Positions 58,869 to 64,000 of a stretch of DNA of 64,000 nucleotides are shown piece after piece (within the stretch, counting starts at the first letter, position 1; every line of letters begins with the position of its first letter). The DNA is taken from NCBI RefSeq assembly GCF_034372165.1, contig NZ_CP139698.1:2108001-2172000 (forward strand), given 5' to 3'. This stretch comes from Christiangramia sp. OXR-203. GTDB lineage: Bacteria; Bacteroidota; Bacteroidia; Flavobacteriales; Flavobacteriaceae. The notes below the pieces were generated by a model, which was not told where the DNA came from, did not search any database, and saw only the letters and a list, made by a program, of their open reading frames with translations. The translations under genes were made by a program, and so were the position numbers.

Positions 58869-60599
58869 ATGGCAACAAATAAACCTGAAATTCTTCAGAA
58901 GGCACAGGCGTGGCTTACTGATATCTTTGATGCAGACACTAAAACCGAGATCAATCGACTTATAAATGATGATCCGGGTGAGCTGGAAGAAAGCTTTTAT
59001 AAAAATGCTGAATTTGGTACAGGTGGAATGCGTGGTGTTATGGGCGTTGGTACAAATCGTATCAACAAATATACCTTAGGTAAAAATACTCAGGGACTTT
59101 CAGATTATTTGAAAAAATCTTTTCCAGGAGAGCAGGTTAAAGTAGCTATTGCTTACGATTGCAGACATAATAGTAATACATTAGCCAAAGTTGTAGCTGA
59201 TGTCTTTTCAGCGAACGATATCAAAGTTTATCTCTTTTCTGATCTACGACCGACTCCTGAGTTATCTTTTGCAGTTAAAGAATTAGATTGTCACTGCGGA
59301 ATCGTGCTTACCGCAAGCCATAATCCACCAGAATACAATGGTTATAAGGTTTACTGGCAGGACGGTGGACAATTGGTTCCACCACAGGATAAAGAAGTGA
59401 TCGAAACTATCAATAATCTTGACTATACTGAAGTTAAATTTGAAGCGAACGAATCATTGATCGAAAAGATCGACCAAAAGGTTGACGATTCATTTGCAAA
59501 AGCTTCCGTAGAAAATGGAAGTTTTGATACTTCAGCTACCGCAAAGAGCAATCTTAAAGTAGTATTTACTTCTCTCCACGGAACTTCTATTACGATGGTT
59601 CCTGAAGTTCTGGAAAAGGCAGGATTCAGTAATGTCCATATTGTTGAGGAACAGCGTAAACCAGATGGTAATTTTCCAACAGTGAAATCACCAAACCCGG
59701 AAGAACCTGAAGCATTAAAAATGGCTTTGGAAAAGGCTGAAGAAATCGATGCTGATATTGTTATAGGAACAGACCCGGATTGTGACAGACTTGGAGTTGC
59801 CGTTCGCGATTTGGATGGTAAAATGGTACTTCTTAATGGAAATCAAACCATGTTGGTGATGACCTGGTTTCTTCTGGAGGAATGGAAAAAACAGGATAAG
59901 ATCAAAGGATCAGAGTTTGTTGCTTCTACCATAGTTTCCACTCCAATGATGAAGAATTTAACCGAATCATACGGAGTCGAATATAAAGAAGTTCTTACAG
60001 GATTTAAATGGATCGCAAAACTCATCAAGGACCACCCGGAAATGAATTTCGTTGGTGGTGGAGAAGAGAGTTTTGGTTATATGGTTGGTGATTTTGTGAG
60101 AGATAAAGATGCGGTAACCGCTACCCTACTTGCCTGTGAGATCGCAGCAAAAATGAAAGCAGAAGGGAAGTCATTTTATCAGAAACTTCTTGAGCTTTAT
60201 ACTGAGCATGGTCTTTTTCGCGAAGAACTTATATCCCTTGTAAAAAAAGGGATTCAGGGAGAGCAGGAGATCAAGCAAATGCTGGTAGATCTTAGAGAAA
60301 ATCCATGGGAAGAGATCGATGGAGAAAAAGTGGTATTAGTGGAAGACTACCACGCCTCTACTGCTAGAAATGTATTAGAACGAAATGAGTCTGTTATCGA
60401 TATTCCTAAATCCAATGTTCTCATATATTATACTGAAAATGGAACGAAGATCGCGGCAAGACCAAGTGGTACAGAGCCAAAGATCAAATTCTACATCAGT
60501 GTAAATTCACAATTGGATGATATACAGAATTACGATACTGAAAATCAGAAATTAAGTGATAAGATTGCCCGAATCAAAGACGAATTAAAACTGGGCTAA
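58869..60599 (+). CDS. Phospho-sugar mutase (phosphoglucomutase/phosphomannomutase)
   Basis: The 576-residue member of the alpha-D-phosphohexomutase superfamily has GTGGMRGVMGVG, the phosphoserine loop TASHNPPEYNGYKVYW (about 149-164), the metal loop GTDPDCDRLGV, the sugar-binding GGGEESFGYMVGDF and the phosphate-binding RPSGTEPKIKFY. Length and motifs suit the PGM2-like branch acting on hexose and pentose phosphates. It lies 49 bp after the glycosyltransferase and may supply sugar 1-phosphates for envelope glycans (inference). Confidence 0.95.
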   Translation: MATNKPEILQKAQAWLTDIFDADTKTEINRLINDDPGELEESFYKNAEFGTGGMRGVMGVGTNRINKYTLGKNTQGLSDYLKKSFPGEQVKVAIAYDCRHNSNTLAKVVADVFSANDIKVYLFSDLRPTPELSFAVKELDCHCGIVLTASHNPPEYNGYKVYWQDGGQLVPPQDKEVIETINNLDYTEVKFEANESLIEKIDQKVDDSFAKASVENGSFDTSATAKSNLKVVFTSLHGTSITMVPEVLEKAGFSNVHIVEEQRKPDGNFPTVKSPNPEEPEALKMALEKAEEIDADIVIGTDPDCDRLGVAVRDLDGKMVLLNGNQTMLVMTWFLLEEWKKQDKIKGSEFVASTIVSTPMMKNLTESYGVEYKEVLTGFKWIAKLIKDHPEMNFVGGGEESFGYMVGDFVRDKDAVTATLLACEIAAKMKAEGKSFYQKLLELYTEHGLFREELISLVKKGIQGEQEIKQMLVDLRENPWEEIDGEKVVLVEDYHASTARNVLERNESVIDIPKSNVLIYYTENGTKIAARPSGTEPKIKFYISVNSQLDDIQNYDTENQKLSDKIARIKDELKLG

Positions 60600-60609
60600 A
60601 TTTCTTTAA

Positions 60610-62433
60610 ATGACCTATTTTAGAAAGATCATGATGTTCGCAATGCCGTACAGGAAGTTTGCGTTCCTCAATATTATATGTAATATTTTCTATGCGATTT
60701 TTAGCACTTTATCCTTTATTGCGCTAATACCTGTGATCCAGGTACTTTTCGATAAAACAAAAAGAGTTGCTGAGAAACCAGTTTATACTGGAATTTCAAA
60801 TGCTAAGGATTATTTTTCAGATTACTTTAATTACGAAGTCACGCAGAGAGTGAACGAGGATGAAGTTGCTGCACTTGTATTTATCTGCGGAATTGTGGTT
60901 CTCCTCTTTTTTCTTAAAAACTTGTTCGGTTACCTTAGTTCATTCTTTCTTACATTTCTTCGCAATGGCGTACTTCGTGACCTTCGTGATGCGATGTATA
61001 AAAAGATACTTGCCTTGCCAGTATCCTATTTTTCAGAAAAAAGAAAAGGTGATACGATTTCACGAATCACTGCCGATGTAAACGAGGTTCAGACTTCGTT
61101 TCTTTCCATTCTGGAACTCATTGTACGAGAACCGCTCACCATATTATTTACAATTCTGGCAATGCTGGTTATGAGTGTACAGTTAACACTCTTCGTTTTT
61201 ATATTTCTACCAATTGCTGGTTTCATCATAAGTTTAATAGGAAAACAATTAAAGCGAAAGTCGAATCTGGCTCAGGAGGAAAACGGTCATTTTCTTAGCA
61301 TTGTTGAGGAGACACTTTCCAGTTTAAAAATTGTAAAAGGTTTTAATGCGGAGAGTAAGTTTTACGATAGGTTTCAGCAAAGCACTAATAGACTCAAGGA
61401 AATCCTGAATAGTCTTATAAACAGGCAGAACCTCGCATCACCAACCAGTGAATTCCTGGGAATCTTTGTTATTGTAGTTATTCTATGGTTTGGTGGTAAC
61501 ATGGTTCTTGTCGAAGAATCTCTGGATGCAGCAACTTTTATAGCCTTTCTGGGATTAGCTTACAATATCCTGACACCAGCAAAACAAATTTCTAAAGCTA
61601 CTTACAGCGTTAAGAAAGGTGATGCGGCAGCAGAAAGGATTTTGCAGGTTCTCGAAACACCTCCCACCATTACAGACCATCCAGATGCAATTGATAAGAA
61701 AGATTTCGAAACAGGCATAGAGATCTCAAATGTGGATTTCGCCTATGAAGATGATAAGGTATTAAAACAGTTCTCAATCTCTGTCAACAAAGGTGAAACT
61801 GTCGCCCTTGTAGGACAATCTGGATCTGGAAAATCTACTATTGCAAATTTGATCACCAGGTTCTATGATGTAAATGCTGGAACTATTAAGATTGACGGAA
61901 TCGATATCAGGAAAATGAAGAAATCTGATCTTCGTGATCTACTTGGTCTGGTTACCCAGGATTCAATATTATTTAATGATAGCATTCGGAATAATATAGC
62001 ACTGGGTAAAGATGATGCTACAGATGTAGAGATTATTGATGCTTTAAAAATTGCCAACGCCTGGGAATTCGTGAAAGAACTTCCCAAACAGCTGGATACA
62101 AATATTGGAGATAGCGGAAATAAATTGAGTGGTGGCCAGAAGCAACGTTTATCTATCGCTAGAGCTGTACTTAAAAACCCACCAGTTATGATACTTGATG
62201 AAGCCACTTCTGCCCTGGATACTGAAAGTGAAAAACTGGTTCAGAAAGCTTTGGAGAATATGATGAAGAACCGAACCTCTATCGTGATCGCGCACAGATT
62301 ATCTACGATACAGAATGCAGACAAGATTGTCGTGATGCAAAAAGGTGAAATTGTGGAACAGGGAAAACATCAGGAATTGATCGACGCCAATGGAACCTAT
62401 AAAAAATTGGTTGCCATGCAGTCTTTCGAATGA
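60610..62433 (+). CDS. ABC exporter, fused permease-ATPase (MsbA-like)
   Basis: The 607-residue half-transporter has six membrane helices (to about residue 335) and a nucleotide-binding domain with Walker A GQSGSGKST (about 400), Q-loop VTQDSILFND, signature LSGGQKQRLSIARAV, Walker B VMILDEATSALD and switch His in VIAHRLS. It resembles MsbA and related lipid or drug exporters; a role in lipid A flipping is plausible but not shown. It starts 10 bp after the mutase gene. A strong terminator follows. Confidence 0.94.
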   Translation: MTYFRKIMMFAMPYRKFAFLNIICNIFYAIFSTLSFIALIPVIQVLFDKTKRVAEKPVYTGISNAKDYFSDYFNYEVTQRVNEDEVAALVFICGIVVLLFFLKNLFGYLSSFFLTFLRNGVLRDLRDAMYKKILALPVSYFSEKRKGDTISRITADVNEVQTSFLSILELIVREPLTILFTILAMLVMSVQLTLFVFIFLPIAGFIISLIGKQLKRKSNLAQEENGHFLSIVEETLSSLKIVKGFNAESKFYDRFQQSTNRLKEILNSLINRQNLASPTSEFLGIFVIVVILWFGGNMVLVEESLDAATFIAFLGLAYNILTPAKQISKATYSVKKGDAAAERILQVLETPPTITDHPDAIDKKDFETGIEISNVDFAYEDDKVLKQFSISVNKGETVALVGQSGSGKSTIANLITRFYDVNAGTIKIDGIDIRKMKKSDLRDLLGLVTQDSILFNDSIRNNIALGKDDATDVEIIDALKIANAWEFVKELPKQLDTNIGDSGNKLSGGQKQRLSIARAVLKNPPVMILDEATSALDTESEKLVQKALENMMKNRTSIVIAHRLSTIQNADKIVVMQKGEIVEQGKHQELIDANGTYKKLVAMQSFE

Positions 62434-62452
62434 TTTTATGAAGTAACAACAT

Positions 62453-62490
62453 AAAAAAAAGGATGACTACATAGGTATCATCCTTTTTTT
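62453..62490 (+). terminator. Terminator of the exporter gene
   Basis: AAAAAAAGGATGA and TCATCCTTTTTTT, with a GTA/TAC extension across a bulge, form a stem directly after the exporter stop. Confidence 0.85.
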
Positions 62491-62704
62491 AATTATTATT
62501 CTCACTTGGGGCAGCAAGAATAATGCGATATAATTCAATTTTTAAGGGGCAAAAAAAGGATTAAATCTTTTAACTGTTGTAAATATACGTTAAAATGCAT
62601 ATCAACCAAATTTATTTTGCTTTTAATCCGTAAATACTTCCTTTCGTCCGAATATTTAGTTGTTTTGTAAGTTAATCTTTACAAGCTTTTATTTCAATCT
62701 CCGT
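62491..62704. other. Intergenic region before the second ECF sigma gene
   Basis: The 316-bp gap between the exporter and the sigma gene holds the exporter terminator at its left and the sigma promoter at its right. The AT-rich middle shows no open frame or clear structure. Confidence 0.35.
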
Positions 62705-62734
62705 TTTGACCGATGATCGAATTGAATATCTTTG
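62705..62734 (+). promoter_or_regulatory. Promoter of the second ECF sigma operon
   Basis: TTTG (62705-62708), 18 bases, TATCTTTG (62727-62734): a near-ideal Bacteroidota housekeeping promoter with a leader of about 10 nt before the ATG. Confidence 0.7.
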
Positions 62735-62749
62735 CATTGAACGTCCATT

Positions 62750-63304
62750 ATGTCCAACACACCAGAAGCTGAACAGGATCTTATCCTAAGATTGCAGAAG
62801 CAATCAACTTCCCAGGAAGCTTTCATGGAATTGATCACGCTTTATAAAGAGCGTTTGTACTGGCATATCCGGAATATTGCAAAAAGTCATGATGATACAG
62901 ACGATATTTTGCAGAATACCTTCATAAAGATCTTCAGAAATATTGATAAATTTAAAGGAGATAGCAAACTGTACAGCTGGATGTACCGTATCGCGACTAA
63001 CGAAGCGATCACATTTATCAATAAAAAAGCCCGACGCCTAAAGATCACTTCTGAAGAGTTACAGGATCAAATTATCGATAATCTTGAAAGTGACGTATAT
63101 TTTGAAGGAAGTGAAATACAATTGAAATTACAAAAAGCCATCGCCACGCTTCCGCAGAAACAACAACAGGTCTTTAATATGAAATATTTCGAAGAACTGA
63201 AATATAGAGAAATGGCAGAGATTTTGAGTACTAGTGAAGGAGCCTTGAAAGCTTCGTATCACATTGCGACCAAGAAGATCGAAGAATTTTTAAAGTCGAA
63301 TTAA
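62750..63304 (+). CDS. ECF RNA polymerase sigma factor
   Basis: The 184-residue protein has region 2 (HIRNIAKSHDDTDDILQNTFIKIFRNIDKF and SWMYRIATNEAITFINKK, about 34-85) and region 4 (ATLPQKQQQVFNMKYFEELKYREMAEILSTSEGALKASYHIATKKI, about 135-180). It is an ECF-class sigma without region 3. It heads a transcript with a membrane anti-sigma candidate 31 bp downstream and a short exported protein after that. It is promoted by a housekeeping-type promoter, so it is not obviously self-dependent. Confidence 0.93.
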   Translation: MSNTPEAEQDLILRLQKQSTSQEAFMELITLYKERLYWHIRNIAKSHDDTDDILQNTFIKIFRNIDKFKGDSKLYSWMYRIATNEAITFINKKARRLKITSEELQDQIIDNLESDVYFEGSEIQLKLQKAIATLPQKQQQVFNMKYFEELKYREMAEILSTSEGALKASYHIATKKIEEFLKSN

Positions 63305-63335
63305 ACCATTACTAAAAAACCAAGTCATAAGTACG

Positions 63336-63857
63336 ATGAAAACCGATAATTTTAAACATAAGAACAATTCTGGATTTAAAGTCCCGGAAACTTATTTCCA
63401 GGATCTTGAACATAGTCTTATGAATAAAATTTCTCACGAAAAAGAACTACCTGCGATCGAAAGTTCAGGTTTTACTACGCCAGATAATTATTTCGATGAG
63501 CTTGAAGATAGTATCCTGTCAAAAACTTTTACTCCTGAAACCAAAGTTGTACCGTTATTCAAAAAAGAATACTGGCTATATGCCTCAGCCATCGCTGCAA
63601 TCCTGGTCATCATGCTTGGCAATTTCTTTCCTTCTAACCAAACTAATGATCTTGGATGGGATGATATTGAGGTTACAGCATTAGAAAATTACATTTACGA
63701 TAGTTACGAAATGGGAAGTATCGATCTTAATAGTGTTGAATATTCAGATTTGATAACTCAAGGTGACCTGGAAGCTGACTTTACCGAAATTGATACTGAG
63801 GCAGCTTTCGAATATATTGATGAGAACGTTGAAGATCCATCTTATATAATGGACTAA
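63336..63857 (+). CDS. Putative membrane anti-sigma factor with tandem N-terminal motif
   Basis: The 173-residue protein has a cytoplasmic N-terminal part with two copies of a 20-residue motif (13-32 and 45-64, both GFxxPxxYFxxLExSxxxK). A single transmembrane helix (about 80-97) and a very acidic periplasmic tail (about 100-173) follow. Position right after an ECF sigma gene suggests an anti-sigma factor. It shares no zinc motif with known ZAS proteins. The next gene begins 2 bp after its stop. Confidence 0.75.
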   Translation: MKTDNFKHKNNSGFKVPETYFQDLEHSLMNKISHEKELPAIESSGFTTPDNYFDELEDSILSKTFTPETKVVPLFKKEYWLYASAIAAILVIMLGNFFPSNQTNDLGWDDIEVTALENYIYDSYEMGSIDLNSVEYSDLITQGDLEADFTEIDTEAAFEYIDENVEDPSYIMD

Positions 63858-63859
63858 TT

Positions 63860-64000
63860 ATGAAAAAATACCTACTTATAATTCTATTTCTTTTGCCAGC
63901 AAATATTTTACTGGCACAGGAAAAAAGTGAAGACCGGGAAGCACAGCATAAGAGGATTAAAGCTTTAAAAGTGGCTTTTATTACTCAGGAACTTGAACTT
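63860..64000 (+). CDS. Exported protein, likely 'sensor of ECF-type sigma factor', 3' truncated by window edge
   Basis: The ATG at 63860 opens a frame that continues past the end of the window. The visible 47 residues are a signal peptide (MKKYLLIILFLLPANILLAQ) followed by a charged helix ending KVAFITQELEL. This opening matches what Bacteroidota genomes annotate as sensor of ECF-type sigma factor, a small periplasmic helical protein resembling Spy/CpxP. It is the third gene of the ECF module. Confidence 0.72.
   Translation, partial: MKKYLLIILFLLPANILLAQEKSEDREAQHKRIKALKVAFITQELEL

Overview
The window looks like chromosomal DNA of a marine-type flavobacterium (Bacteroidota, Flavobacteriaceae; the gene set resembles Gramella/Christiangramia, which is an inference from family content and not a database match). 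Supporting signs are low GC, leaders without strong Shine-Dalgarno sequences, repeated Bacteroidota -7 promoter boxes (TAnnTTTG, several with a TTTG 18-19 nt upstream), CarB of 950 aa without the C-terminal allosteric domain, a 52-aa L34, zinc-free L31, and families typical of the group (DUF4252, DUF4199, BtuG-like propeller, ECF sigma plus small membrane anti-sigma modules).

Region 1 (1-6630) is the right end of an integrated genomic island. It carries a multicopper oxidase cut by the window edge, a graveyard of decayed genes (an integrase remnant and two truncated, frameshifted dehydrogenase genes), a cytosolic Cys-rich copper-binding four-helix protein, a potassium channel and an intact tyrosine recombinase reading away from the junction. 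The junction is a 3' fragment of a CAT-anticodon tRNA gene (6587-6628), the expected scar of integration into a tRNA. Three helically phased 11-bp repeats lie between integrase and junction. The cargo points to copper tolerance.

Region 2 (6631-38100) is core chromosome: a three-subunit molybdenum aldehyde oxidoreductase operon (PaoABC-like), TerC and aldo/keto reductase, hisS, an ABC permease, the rpsF-rpsR-rplI operon, a LytTR response regulator, priA, small exported proteins, a BrkB-like membrane protein, nadC, rlmH-rdgB, a DEAD-box helicase with a strikingly structured leader, a TrmH-like methyltransferase, a sirtuin/helical protein/purB run, and an ECF sigma/anti-sigma/DUF4252 operon divergent from an S41 protease.

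Region 3 (35187-41367) is a vitamin B12 uptake locus. On the minus strand a cobalamin riboswitch precedes btuB (outer-membrane receptor) and a BtuG-like surface propeller; on the plus strand a divergent BtuF-BtuC-BtuD-type ABC importer follows with overlapping start/stop codons.

Region 4 (41426-64000) is further housekeeping: rmuC, a serine hydrolase, a thioesterase, a bile-acid-symporter-family transporter, carB, rpmH, a thioredoxin-fold protein lacking the second active-site cysteine, a lytic transglycosylase, a pirin, mtaB, a GlmU-like protein, rpmE, a glycosyltransferase, phosphohexomutase, an MsbA-like ABC exporter, and a second ECF sigma/anti-sigma module whose third gene runs off the window.

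The items most worth following up are the switch-like leader of the DEAD-box helicase, the island junction with its phased repeats and integrase remnant, and the B12 locus in which only one divergent arm carries the riboswitch.
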